DNA of 64,000 nt from positions 88,280,757-88,344,756 of the forward strand of contig NC_135498.1 of NCBI RefSeq assembly GCF_052857255.1, written 5' to 3'. Numbering within the stretch: position 1 is the first letter of the stretch; each line of letters opens with the position of its first letter. The notes beneath the pieces are model-generated. The model made no database searches, had not been told where the DNA came from, and saw only the letters and a program-made list of their open reading frames with translations. Both the position numbers and the translations under genes were made by a program. The DNA comes from Amblyomma americanum (taxonomy: Eukaryota > Arthropoda > Arachnida > Ixodida > Ixodidae). Below, piece by piece: positions 41,243 to 52,339 of this stretch.

Positions 41243-43562
41243 GCTGGGCGAGTTGGTTCATTTTGCTCGAGGGGATGCTTGTAGCGCGACAAAAAACACA
41301 AGGGACAGAGACGAACGGAACAAGCGCCACTCTCAACTGGTTTTATTCAAAAAGAACGATCGCAACATTTATACATTTCCCCTTCTTCAAGAACATAATC
41401 ACCCGATCCCACATGCGAATGACACGCAAATATCACGCTTGAATCAAATCAGTTTATCTAAAAACCTATACTCGTTAGAAAACGTCGTCACCGAAGGGCT
41501 GCTGACGCATTCCGACCCTTTCGTTTTGATATGGAACGCCTCAATTAGTTCACGCGTCAGCGCATCTTTGCTTCTGCCAATGAACTCTGTTCTGTTTAAA
41601 AATGGTGAGCATTTGCATGACTTGCAGTGAACTACCATATTTGTTCCGCTCCCATTTTCGAGGCATTTTTCATGCTCGCGCAGGCGCTTGTTCAGGCATC
41701 GTCCGGATTGGCCAATATACACTTTGCCACATGAAAGTGGAATCTGATAGACAATTCCCACCTTGCAATCAACATATCGGTGTTTATGCCTCGTTTCGCA
41801 ATCCTTTTTTGCTTTTTCCTCATTCACCTTAGGACAAAGGCTTTTGAGCTTGCAGGGCGCTGAAAAAACCACAGGAATTTTGTATTTATTCGCCACTTTT
41901 TTCATGTTGTGGGCCACGCGATGCAAATACGGAATCACCTGTGGCCTTACGTTATTCACCTTTTCTCTTCTAACTTTCTTGTTCCTTTGCAGCAATGTTT
42001 CTGCGACCATAACCAACAGGGACAAAGGAAAGCCTGCCGATAGCAGCCTAGAAACTTGGTCATCAAAACTTTCCTGGACAGCATGAATACAAGACTTGTT
42101 GATCGCTTCTTGAATGCACATGGTTGCAACGGCTCTTTTTACTGTCTTGGACTGGGCTGAGTCAAACGGCATTATTTCCTTGAGGGCACGAGGCTTATAG
42201 CCCCAGCAAGCATGCACATCATTCACAGAAATCTGTAGATCTAAAAACTGCAACTTGTTGTCTATGGCAACCTCATGAGTGAAGTTAAGCCCCCTTCCAA
42301 ACTTTCTAAAGGCAGATAAAATTTCCACCACAGTCTCGTGGTAGGTCACAGTTTCTAGTTTTTCTAAAAACACTAAAAAATCGTCAACGTACCTAAAAAC
42401 TTTAATTACTTTTTTCTTGTCTAAAACTTGGTCTAAATCGCGGTCAATGGAAGAGAGAAAAATCTTGCACAACACAGGCGCCACACATGAACCAGTACAT
42501 ATGCCACTCTTTTGCACATACGCTCTGCCTTCGAAATTAACCACCGTTGCACCCAGATAAAATTCAAGAAGTGACATGAAGTTTCCAACATTTATGCCAG
42601 CTGAATTTTGAAAAGCTATCACACCATTCTCTTCAATGCAGTTCTGAACGGAGGTAAACAATTCTTCGTGGGGAACAGAATAATAAAGGTCTTCAACGTC
42701 TATGGAGAACATGCTGCCAATTGAACGGTTGTCTTGTAGAAAACTAGCTATGACATGCGAATTCCTGATCTCAAAAGGATCTTTGACACAGAGAGGGTTC
42801 AAGTTTCTGAGGAGGTACTGGCTCAGCATTTGCTGCCAAGTGTGTCGTTCACTCACGATACTCCTGAAATGTATTCCCGGTTTATGAGTCTTAGCAGTGA
42901 CAAAAAATTTTAGGCTATTCTCATTGCAATCTGCTATGCTTTTTGCAAGCTTATTCAGCTCAAATTTGGTGCACAGGGAAACAGCTGCGGTCTTTACCTT
43001 AGCAGGCATACGTTTCGTGGCAATAAAGTTCTTCTTGACGGCACACATGGCTTTTTCGTTGTACATCCCCGCTGTGAGCACTACGAAGCCTCCTTCCTTG
43101 TCACTCTGCAGGATTCGAAGGGAATTGTCTTTGAAATAGGCCACAACATCGCGCACCGAGTCCTTACGCCGCACCGCGTTCTTTGAAACAGTTCTAGAGA
43201 GGCTGTCCACACCGTCGAGAAGGCATCGTTCTTGGTCCTCGGATTCAGCTCTGGAAGCTAAGCGCCTGTTCAACGACAGGAGCTCAGGGGCGCTGGTTCT
43301 TGGTTCTTTACTGTACTTGGGTCCCTTTTCGATTAAACTTTTCACCTGGTCCGTGAGGGGTACTCCGTCAAGTGTCCTTAGTCCTGCCTTCTCCACAGGA
43401 TTCTTGGGTAACTTGGTTAGGTGCAACAAAATGCACCTCCACCAGAATTCCGTCGCCTGGCCGGCAAGCTTCCTAGATGAACGTAGCTTGGCTTCAGCCA
43501 TATTTTCCGGGAACCTGGAGTAGCAGGCAACGCGTAGGAGGTCGTAGTACAGCCTCACCTGT
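41243..43562 (-). mobile_element. Penelope-like element inserted at the start of I-like ORF2
   Basis: About 2.3 kb. Boundaries are inferred from the host ORF2, which reads MANKTF before and LI.WNCRG after. The 3' side (41243-41440) contains CAAGCGCCACTCTCAACTGG followed by TTTTATT, a terminal pattern common to tick Penelope-like elements. The 5' end appears cut at the first codons of the ORF. No obvious target-site duplication. Confidence 0.8.
41444..43558 (-). CDS. Penelope-like reverse transcriptase with GIY-YIG endonuclease
   Basis: 704 uninterrupted codons. RT core: SDKEGGFVVL (152-161), FVTAKTHKPG (219-228), FSIDVEDLYYSVP (284-296, motif A), SGICTGSCVAP (351-361), catalytic YVDD (390-393), LQFLDLQI (436-443). 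C-terminal GIY-YIG nuclease: GIVYQIPL (601-608), KVYIGQSGR (612-620), RLREH (625-629), a Cys/His cluster and RELIEAFHI (669-677). Such proteins reverse-transcribe their RNA at a nick made by the nuclease. The annotated first codon is GTG at the insertion boundary; the first ATG is codon 20, so a short N-terminus may be missing. The absence of stops contrasts with the ruined host element and suggests a recent insertion. Confidence 0.92.
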   Translation of the reverse strand: MRLYYDLLRVACYSRFPENMAEAKLRSSRKLAGQATEFWWRCILLHLTKLPKNPVEKAGLRTLDGVPLTDQVKSLIEKGPKYSKEPRTSAPELLSLNRRLASRAESEDQERCLLDGVDSLSRTVSKNAVRRKDSVRDVVAYFKDNSLRILQSDKEGGFVVLTAGMYNEKAMCAVKKNFIATKRMPAKVKTAAVSLCTKFELNKLAKSIADCNENSLKFFVTAKTHKPGIHFRSIVSERHTWQQMLSQYLLRNLNPLCVKDPFEIRNSHVIASFLQDNRSIGSMFSIDVEDLYYSVPHEELFTSVQNCIEENGVIAFQNSAGINVGNFMSLLEFYLGATVVNFEGRAYVQKSGICTGSCVAPVLCKIFLSSIDRDLDQVLDKKKVIKVFRYVDDFLVFLEKLETVTYHETVVEILSAFRKFGRGLNFTHEVAIDNKLQFLDLQISVNDVHACWGYKPRALKEIMPFDSAQSKTVKRAVATMCIQEAINKSCIHAVQESFDDQVSRLLSAGFPLSLLVMVAETLLQRNKKVRREKVNNVRPQVIPYLHRVAHNMKKVANKYKIPVVFSAPCKLKSLCPKVNEEKAKKDCETRHKHRYVDCKVGIVYQIPLSCGKVYIGQSGRCLNKRLREHEKCLENGSGTNMVVHCKSCKCSPFLNRTEFIGRSKDALTRELIEAFHIKTKGSECVSSPSVTTFSNEYRFLDKLI

Positions 43563-46500
43563 CTTATCCACTGGAACTGCCGTGGAATTATAAATAACTA
43601 TGGCGATGCAACAGATCTCTTAAATTCTCTGTCTCCTGTGGCACTGTGCCTTCAGGAGACCAATTTGGGACCCTTACACAAAAATATTTTTAAAAAGTAT
43701 AAAGTCTTTCGCCATGACCGTGAGCAGGCGAATAGGCTCTCAGGAGGCGTTGCTGTTGTAGTTCAAAGCGGTGTTGCAACGCATGAAATCAACCTCTAGA
43801 CGAATTATGAAGCCGTTGCAGTCGCTGTCATTAGCTTTAAAACAATTACCATATGCACAGTGTATCTTCAACCACATCTCACAGTAACACTCCATGACCT
43901 AGAAGCACTTTTTAATCAGTTACCGGAGCCATATCTGGTAGTCAGAGATTTTAATGCTCACTCCCCATTTTGGGGGAGTGAACAGACAGGCACTAGAGGT
44001 CGGGTTTTAGAAGATTTTTTTCTGTGCAACAACGTCTGCTTACTCAATACAGGTAAACCCTCATATTGCTCTTCATCCTTAGGTAAGATGAGTTGCATAG
44101 CCTTGCCTTTTAGCTCTCCATCAGTTTTTACAGATTTTAAGTGGAATGTTCTTGATAACCCGTACGGAAGTGATTACTTTCCAGTGATATTTAACTCTTA
44201 ATCACTACCCCCAATCATTCCAACTAAACCACGCCGTTGGAAACTGCACTTAGCGGACTGGCCACTATTTCAATAAAAGGCCTGTCTGGAGAAAATATTT
44301 TCGGATGATCTTAGCATTGACGAAATAAATGAAATTTTTACATGTATAATTGTGGCTGCACGTCCAGCTATTCCGCAGTCGTCAGGAGTAGTGCGCCGAA
44401 ACCACAAGGTTTGGTATAACCAAGATTGCAGAGAAGCAAAAAATAATCAAAACAAAGCCTTGGGAACTTTCCGAAGATACCCCACACACGACAACCTGAT
44501 AAATTTTAAAAATGCGAGAGCAAAAGCACAACATATCCGTCGTAATGCTGAAAAAACTTCGTGGAAAAACTATGTGTCGTCCATAAATAGTTCAGTTACA
44601 TCGAAACAAGTGTGGGAGCAAGTCCGCAAACTTAATGGCAGCTTTATTCCTTTCACAATTCCTTTGCTAACAGCTCCGGACACACAAACAAGCATTAGCG
44701 AACAGGCCGACAAACTAGGGGAACACATCGCCACAGTTTCTAGCTCCTAACATTACACCCAATCATTTTTAAAGCACAAGAACACAACTGAAAAACAACG
44801 ACTGCCGACAAGTGGCAGTGCAAATGAACATTACAATAAATTAATTACACTACAAGAAATCCGTAAAGTACTTTCGGCCAGCCAACAGACAGCACCAGGC
44901 CCAGACGAAATCCATTATGAAATGCTTGCTCACCTCCCCGAAGATGCTGTAGAAGCTCTTCTAAAATTCTTCAATAAAATATGGTAGTCCGGAAAAATAC
45001 CAGAGGCGTGGAAAAACGCTGTGGTTGTGCCATTCCTGAGATCTGGAAAACCGCCAACTTCGGCTGGTAGCTACAGCCCAATAGCACTTACGAGTTGTCT
45101 TGCTAAAAGTTTTGAAAGTGTGCTAAATATTAGTTTAATGTTCATCCTAGAATCGTGAAAACTTCTTGATATCCACCAATGTGGATTTAAAAAAGCATTC
45201 TGTACAAACGATCATCTCGACCGTATTGAAAACACACTCCGTGAGGCATTCATACACAAACAGCACTGTCTGACAGTATTTTTTTACTTGGAAAAAGCTT
45301 GTGATACCACCTGGAGGTATGGGATTCTTCGTGACCTTGCGGATATAGGTATCCGTGGCAGGGTGCTAAACTGCCTAAAAGACTTCCTCTCTGACCGTTC
45401 CTTTCGTGCACATCTAGGTTGCACGCTTCCGAAAAAAATCACCCAAGAAAATGGCGTACCGCAGGGCTGTATTCTAAGTACCACGCTCTTTATCGTAAAA
45501 ATGAACTCAATATGGCAAATAATTCCAAAGTCCATCATGTATTCCGTATATGTTGATGACCTTCAAATTTCATGCACAACTTCCAGTTTATCAACATGCG
45601 AAAGACAGATACAGCTTACACTGAACAAACTAGCGACTTGGGCAGACCAAAATTGATTTAAGTTCTCTCCACAAAAAACAGTTGCCGTCCTTTTCTCATT
45701 GAAAAGAGGCGTGCAGATTAATCCCACCCTGCACTCGAATGAAACTGTTCTACAAGTAAAACAAGAGCATAAATTCCTAGGCATAACTTTTGAATGAAAG
45801 CTCACATTCCTACCCCACATAAACACCCTCAAAAAGAAAGCTTCCCGATCGGTAAATATACTAAAGATACTCTCACGGAAACACTGGGGGTCCGATAGGT
45901 TATGCCTTTGACAGATCTACCGCTCCGTAGTACGGTCCACTTTGGATTACGGATGCATTGTGTATGGGTCTGCAAGACCATCATACCTAAAAAAATTGGA
46001 TCCTATACAAAACTTGGGTCTCCGTTTATCAACTGGTGCATACAGAACATCCCCAATAAACAGTCTATATGTAGAAACAAATGAACCATCTCTTGCAAAC
46101 AGAAGAGCAATTCTTACCTGCGCATATGTACTGAAAATGAGATCCTTACCAAAGGACCTTTGTTACCCCATAGTTACCAAGTGCACATCTAGAAGACTGT
46201 TCAATTATAAACCACAATCAATCAGACCTTTGTTATTACGCTTTGAAGATACATGTCATGAACTGGGAATATTAAATGATGTACCTAAAATTGCACCGAG
46301 ACACGATCCATTGCCGCCATGGTACTGCCTTCCCGCTACATGTGACTTCACGCTTACACAGTTTCGTAAAAAACAAACCCCACATAAACACCTACTACAA
46401 AAATACTTGTCTTTGAAAGAGAAATATTCAAGCTACATGGAGTTTTACACAGATGGCTCCAAAACAGCGATACATGCTGGAAGTGCCGTAGTACAGGGGA

Positions 46501-47639
46501 AATGGGAAAAAATAGCAAGATTACCAAGTTATGTATCAATTTTTACTGCCGAATGCTATGCAGTCTGTACGGCTGTGGACAAAATATTACGTGAGAACAT
46601 CGAAAACAGTATAATATACACCGACTCCCTGAGCCTACTCACAGCGCTGCAGTCAAGAAATGTGAACCTTTAGTAGGCACAATCATACACAACATGGAAA
46701 ATTTCACAACACAAGGACATACGATAAGGTTCTGCTGGGTCCCAAGCCACGTCGGCATAGAGGGTAACGAGAGAGCAGACGCAGCAGCAGTACGAGCTCA
46801 AAATGGTGAAATAAAAAATGTGGACATACCTTTTAAAGACTGCATGAAGTTGATACATAACAAATTAAAGAACAAATGGCAGAAAGAGTAGGATAATGAA
46901 CTCAACAACAAACTACACTTCATAAAGCCCACCTTGGGGGAATGGAAGTCCTGCAGGCACCAGGAACGTTTCACTGAAGTAATCTTATGTCGTCTTGGCA
47001 TAGGACACACACACCTGACACACAACTACTTACAAAAGAAGACAAACCTGTTTGTGAAAGATGCGGAGACGAGGTCACACTAAACCATATCTTACTCGCG
47101 TGTTCAAACCTAGAAAAACTAAGGAAAAAGTATTTTAGTCAATTTTATAGTCAATGTATTCCATTTCACCCACCGCTAGTCTTGAGTGAAAATGCAATTG
47201 TTGAAATTTCTGGCGTTTTTAACTTTTTACGAGAAGCTGGCTGTCTTAATGAACTGTGAACGCCTCACTGTTCTTTGGTACACCTCAGCCACTTTCTCAC
47301 TCCTGAGAAGAAGGCTAAGGTGTCTATTTCATTGGTTAAGAGCCTCGACATCCTTGCCCTGCAAAGGATGGCCGCTGAGGTTACCTGCTCTTCTTTAAAG
47401 CTTTTAACCATTAGCCATTTTAAAAATATTTATGCCTTTTACCTTCACTATGTGATGTGAAATAAACATTTGGTCCTTCACACCACCGGTTTGTTATTTT
47501 TTGTGTAAAATCCAGCACAAGGCAATTTTCTATACCTTGTGTTTGGCACATGATGGCCTTAGCTGCCTATGTGCCATAAAACCCATCACAAACGCGAAAT
47601 ACCTTTATGCCTTCGCGATAATCCGGATTATTAGCTCTA

Positions 47640-48350
47640 GCAGCTGCTTCGTATCTTGCGCTTGATGCTTTTTGGATTTACGATTTAGATACATCATCGC
47701 TGTGGTTACGGCGAATGCGCCGCTACCGCAAGCAGATGAACGTGACTGTCTTGGCGTAAATACGCTTGGCTTGGAGCTCGCTCTCCCGCACCTCTGAAAT
47801 CGCACGCGCCTCGAGGAGGAGGAGGAAAAACATTAAGACCGTGAATACCACGTTTGTTCAGTAGGAGAACCCACTGTCGCCACCATAATCCGGGTCCTCG
47901 CAACGAAGGATTTCTGGTCGAGGGAAGTGTGGTTATGAGGGTTGCCCCCAGCGCTCATATGCCGAATAGGGATTGCTGTCCAAGTGTGGGTTTTTCTTGA
48001 CATTCGCAAACTGTGTGAAAGAGCGTGCCAACTGCTCCACGGAAGGGGCAGGAGGAATCGCATGTGTCTGGATAACCTATACTCATTAAATAGGGATTGG
48101 ACAGAGTATTAGCTTCTAGTCGCCTGATTATGTGCTATTGGAATTTGTTATGGGTTATGAGAGGAAGAGGATATTTTCCTCTTATGGTCTTATAGTACTC
48201 CGTAATTTGTGTCTAGCTTAGTTAGGGTAAGGGGTTAATGGTGTCAGAGAGAGGCTGCGTGCCAGATGCTCGGAGGAGGAGAGCTCGAGCAGCTGCGTTG
48301 GCCGCCTCATTGTCCGTGGTTGAGAGGTGCACTGGCGTCCAGAAAATCTA
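47640..48350 (+). repeat. Downstream duplicated block of copy C (pair of 33640-35665)
   Basis: Continuous here, while its partner is interrupted by two insertions. Landmarks: GTGAATACCACGTTTGTTCA, ATTTCTGGTCGAGGG, GGGATTGGACAGAGTATT and GAGGCTGCGTGCCAGATGCT. Confidence 0.8.
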
Positions 48351-48355
48351 TACAT

Positions 48356-48855
48356 TCAACTGATTATACGTTCCCAGTTTTTTTTCGGACACGGAGCGCC
48401 CACGCGGCCCCTGATGTAATAGCATACAGCTTCATGTGAGTCGGTAATAGCCGTTGCTTCGCTATTCTTGGATATCGTTAGTGCGATAGCTTCTTCATCC
48501 GATGTGATATCCACCGCTTGGATATGGCTGCTTGCGATTATATCCCCACGGGCTGAAACAGCTGCTGTTCCCGCGCCCACGTTAACGGGTCCAGCCGCAC
48601 CGACGTAGATCGTGTCCTTGCTTCCATCCAAGCGCTTTGAGATGTGTCTAGCTCACCCCGTACTTGCGTTTTAGCAAGAGGGAGAAACACCAACTGGATG
48701 TATTATATGAAAGGCATTTAAGACGGCTCTGGGACTCCCTTTATGCACATTCACGGAGCGCCTACTACAGCTGGGGGTGCACAACACCATCGATGAACTA
48801 ATAGAGGCCCACCGTGTCAACGAAATTGTCAGGCTCTCAATATCTAATTACCGCC
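48356..48855 (-). mobile_element. Non-LTR fragment with inverted 5' part (twin-priming-like)
   Basis: Minus strand 48356-48640 encodes an RNase H segment (MDGSK, TSDEEAIALTI, ITDSHEAVCYYIRG). Plus strand about 48716-48840 encodes a typical pre-RNase H segment of the same kind of polyprotein (TERLLQLGVHNTIDELIEAH). Upstream and downstream parts are thus joined in opposite orientations, as in 5' inversions produced by twin priming. The 3' end of the element is not seen. Confidence 0.6.
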
Positions 48856-49140
48856 GCGGTGGCTCAGTGGTTAGAGCGCTCGGCTGCTGATCCGGAGTTC
48901 CCCGGTTCGAACCCGACCGCGGCGGCAGCGTTTCGATGGAGGCGAAACGCTGTGCTGTGCGATGTCAGTGCACGTTAAAAATCCCCAGGTGGTAGAAGTA
49001 ATTCCGGAACCCTCAACCACGGCACCTCATTTTTCCTTTCTTCTTTCACTCCTCCTTTATCCCTTCCCTTACGGCGTGGTTCAGGTGTCCATCGAGATGT
49101 GAGACAGATACTGGGGCATTTCCTTTCCCCAAAAACAAAT
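48851..49140 (+). mobile_element. Ruka-type SINE, full length
   Basis: Clean A and B boxes; a deletion of about 16 bp removes the GGCGCCCGTG block. It interrupts the inverted non-LTR fragment. Confidence 0.92.
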
Positions 49141-49183
49141 TTTCTCTCAACATCTAAGCCGGGTAGGAAAATATTGAAATGAA

Positions 49184-49493
49184 ATTGAAATTGGTTGTTG
49201 GGGAAAGGAAATGGCGCAGTATCTGTCCCACATCTCGATGGACACCTGGACAGCGCCGTTAGGGAAGTCATAAAGGAAGGAGCGAAAGAGGAAAGGAAGA
49301 AAGCGGTGTCGTAGTGGAGGGCTCCGGAATAATTTCGACCACCTGGGGATCTTTAACGTGCACTGACATCGCACAGCACACGGGCGCATTTGCGTTTCGC
49401 CTCCATCGAAACGCGGCCGCCGCGGTCCTGTTCGGACCCGGGTACTCCTGATCAGTAGCCGGGCGCGCTAACCACTGAGCCACCGCGGCAGGT
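49184..49493 (-). mobile_element. Ruka-type SINE, full length
   Basis: Tail to tail with the previous SINE, about 44 bp apart; complete head with a mutated B box (GGGTCCGAACAGG). Confidence 0.92.
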
Positions 49494-49734
49494 GGAAAAT
49501 ATTACAGTAGCTCAGATTCAGTCCACCCCAGGAACTCGCCGACAAGATCGAAGTTCTGAAGAAGACGTGAGAGCCCTAGCTCCGCTTGCGAGCCCTGTCC
49601 GCTCCTTGCCGCCCAGAGTCCATTGCGTGAGGTTCTGTACGGCGTTGTTCCTCTATGCGACAGACGTGATCTTCGGCCACGCGTGGAAACTCCGGGACAG
49701 GCAGCTGAATGTCAGCGCTCCTCGGCAATGAAAT

Positions 49735-51974
49735 TTGGTTCGGTTTCATCATCATCATCAGCATCGCTACACCCATTGCAGGGCAAAGGCCTCCCCGATG
49801 TCTCTCCATTAAACCTGCATTTTGCCAGCTGCGCCCACCCTATTCCTGCAAATTTCGTGATCACATCCGCCCATCTAACCTTCTGCCGCCCCCTGGTATA
49901 CGCTTGCCTTCTCTTGGAATCCACTCTGGAATCCACGACCAGCGGTTATCTTGCCTTCGCATTACATGCCGTGCCCAAGCCCATTTCTTCCTCTTGATTT
50001 CGACTAAGATGTCAATAACACGCGTTTGTTCCTTCACCAATTCTGCCCACTTCCGGTCTCTTAACATTACACCTATCATTTTTCTTTCCATGGCTCGCTG
50101 CGTTGTCCTTAGTTTAAGCTGAACCTCGTTAGCCTCCACGTTTCTGCCCCGTAAGTGAGTACCGGTAAGACACAGCTGTTGTACACTTTTCTGTTTTGTC
50201 AGAAAGTGTGCCTTGTTTTTTTTAAAGTAGTTTTTCATCTTCCTCCTCCCATCATCATCGTCCCTCATCGTGACCTTTTATCTCCTCTTCCCGTCCCCCA
50301 GAGCATAGTAGCAGGCCAGATATTTATTTTTCAGGCCAACCTCTCTGCCTTTCCTATCAATAAACCCTCTCTCTCTCTCTCACTTTTCTCTTGAGGGATA
50401 TTGGTAACCTGCTATTCATGATCTTAGAGAACCTGCCATATGCGCTCCACCCCATTCTTATCTTTCTAGTTATTTCCCTCCCATGATGCGGATCAGCTGT
50501 CACTACCTGCCATAAGTAAACATATTCTCTTACCACTTCCAGCACCTCGCTGCCAATTGTGAACTGCTGTTCCCTTGCTAGACTGTTGAACATTACTTTG
50601 GTTTTCTTCATGTTAATTTTTGGATCCACCTTTTCGCTTTGTCTGTCTAACTCACTGATCATGATTTGCCGTTCACCTCCTGATTGACTCAGCAGGGCAA
50701 TGTCATCAGCGAATCGCAAATTATTTAGGTATTCTCCGTTTACTCTTATCCCAAACTATTCCCAATTCAGGCATCGGAATACCTCCTGTAAACAGGCGGT
50801 GAATAGCATTGGCGACATCGTGTCTCCTTGCCTGACAGCCTTCCTTATTGTAATTTTATTGCTGACTTTAGGGAGGACTATTGTAGCTGTGCAGTTCGTA
50901 TATACAGGGTGTCTCAGCTAAGTTTAGCCAGGGTTTAAAAATATGTCTCGGCACTCTAAGACGACGCGACCAAATGCATGTTGCTGGCTGTTGTATGGAG
51001 CAACTCACACTATTTTTTTGTATTGTGGTTAACTGCATAATTAGTCGAGATTAATTAAGCAACTTCGCAAGCAACGATGACAGGCGAAAAAGTTCAATGA
51101 GAAAGTTGTAGAACGGTCCGCGAATCGTCCTATTGAACAGTTTCTAACTTTCCATCTATTACGTATCGGCTTTTTTTCGCTCACTGCTGGTGCCCGCGAA
51201 ATACAAAAAAAAAAAATCCACGCGAAATGTCCGCTTGCGCGCCGCTATTGCAGTGCTCTCAAACGTTCAGTGTAAGAACGAACACATCATTTAGCCCGGT
51301 GTGCTGCTGCTTAAAAAGGTGACAGGGCTGTGACGCAGGCGCTGGCTGTGCGATTTACGCAAGCTTAAGCGATAGGGACTGTGTCTGCTTGTCGCTATCA
51401 AGCGCCGCAGGGGAGGCATACCGCTGGCCCATATCTCAGCCAGCTGCTGCTTCACTGCCCTGTCACCTTTTAGGAGGCAGCACACCGGACTAAATGATCA
51501 GTTCGTTCCTACACGGAACGTTTGAAAGCACTGCAATCACGGCGCGCAAGCGGACATGTCACGTTTTTTTTGTATTTCGCAGGCACCAGCAGTGAGCGAA
51601 AAAAAGCCGATACGTAATAGATGAAAAGTGAGAAACTGTTCAATCGGACTATTTGCGGACCGTTCTACAACTTTCTCATTGGACTTTTTCGCCTGTCTTT
51701 GTCGCTTGCGAAGTTGCTTAATTAATCTCGACTACTTATGCAGTTAAGCACAACACAAAAAAAATAGTGTTAGTTGCTCCATACAACAGCCAGCAACATG
51801 CATTTGGTCACGTCGGCTTAGAGTGCCGAGGCATATTTTTAAACCCTGGCTAAAGTTAACTGGGCTAAAGTTAGCTGTATATTTTCCAGTATTTTTACAT
51901 ACGGTTCTTCTACACCCTGATTCCGCAATGCCTGTATGACTGCTGAGATTTCCACCCAGCCAAATGCTTTCTCA
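49735..51974 (-). mobile_element. RTE-like non-LTR retrotransposon, 5'-truncated and interrupted
   Basis: Minus strand. RT pieces: KAFGWVEISAVIQALRNQG (51878-51974, motif A region); RQGDTMSP and LRFADDIALLSQSGGERQ (about 50690-50840, catalytic FADD); NMKKTKVMFN; and the C-terminal KRTQLKLRTTQRAMERKMIG with WAWARHVMRRQDNRW and a GRP..RW-type end (49735-50150). The 3' end has (ATC)n-type tail near 49745. This layout fits the RTE clade. Interrupted by about 170 bp at 50215-50390 and by the foldback element at 50905-51877. Several frameshifts; inactive. Confidence 0.8.
50905..51877. mobile_element. 973-bp foldback DNA element inside the RTE-like copy
   Basis: Long inverted repeats (each arm about 400 bp or more) run from both ends: TTTAGCCAGGGTTTAAAAAT, ACCAAATGCATGTTGCTGGC and GTCGAGATTAATTAAGCAAC on the left recur as reverse complement on the right. 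Flanks are TATA on both sides, consistent with insertion at TA or TATA. The central 200 bp also pairs loosely. No transposase. It separates two parts of the RTE-like RT frame, proving it inserted later. Confidence 0.88.
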
Positions 51975-52217
51975 GTTTATGGTTCGGTTTATGGGGGTTT
52001 GACGCCTGAAAGCGACTCAGGCTATGAGGGACGCCGTAGTGGAGGGCTCCCTAGATTTCGACCACCTGGGGTTCTTTTAACGTGCAGTGACATCGCACAA
52101 TACACGTGCGTCTAGCATTTCCCCTCCATCGAAATGAGACAGCCGCGGCCGGTAGCGAACCAGCGTCCTTCTGGTCAGCAGCCGAGCGCCATTACCACTG
52201 AGCCACCACGGCGGCCA
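51975..52217 (-). mobile_element. Second-family SINE (tail GGGACGTTAAACCCC type)
   Basis: Reverse copy of the family at 16097-16345: 3' tail AAACCCCCATAAACCGAACC, the GTGGTCGAAATCTAGGGAGC body and head GGCCGCCGTGGTGGCTCAG. It ends the RTE-like element on its 5' side. Confidence 0.85.
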
Positions 52218-52339
52218 TGATATAGTGATAAAGATAGCCCACAAACAAATCGGCTAATTAGGCGTCAGTAATTGTGCGGAGGAACCTCTTTCTCTCTTCT
52301 TTCACTCCCACCTTCCTCCCTTCCTTTACGACGGTGGTG

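Larger units (their letters stand above)
41224..47259 (+). pseudogene. I-like ORF2 (EN-RT-RNase H), split and degenerate
   Basis: Begins MANKTF at 41224 and resumes LI.WNCRGI at about 43563 after the nested element. Endonuclease: LQETNLG, VVRDFNAHSPFWGS (lost consensus Gly/Asp), SDYFPV. RT: PGPDEI, GVPQGCILS (about 45455), YVDD (about 45549). RNase H: FYTDGSK (about 46445), YTDSLS, WVPSHVGIEGNERAD (about 46738), with a frameshift near 46672 between the last two. A CxxC zinc segment (CERCGDEVTLNHILLAC) closes the protein. At least eight stops or frameshifts. Confidence 0.8.
39694..47590 (+). mobile_element. I-like non-LTR retrotransposon, near full length, interrupted by a Penelope-like element
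   Basis: Order: GC-rich 5' UTR (39694-39960), ORF1 with zinc knuckles, ORF2 with apurinic-type endonuclease, reverse transcriptase and RNase H, and a 3' UTR to about 47590 (CTATGTGCCATAAAACCC). Endonuclease + RT + RNase H in one ORF fits the I superfamily rather than Jockey proper. It sits in the 3' flank of gene copy C, whose downstream flank reappears at about 47640. Many frameshifts and stops make it immobile. Element length without the insertion is about 5.6 kb. Confidence 0.85.

Noticed and set aside
41602..42086. Plus-strand frames within the Penelope-like ORF
   Set aside because: Antisense shadows of the 704-codon minus ORF.
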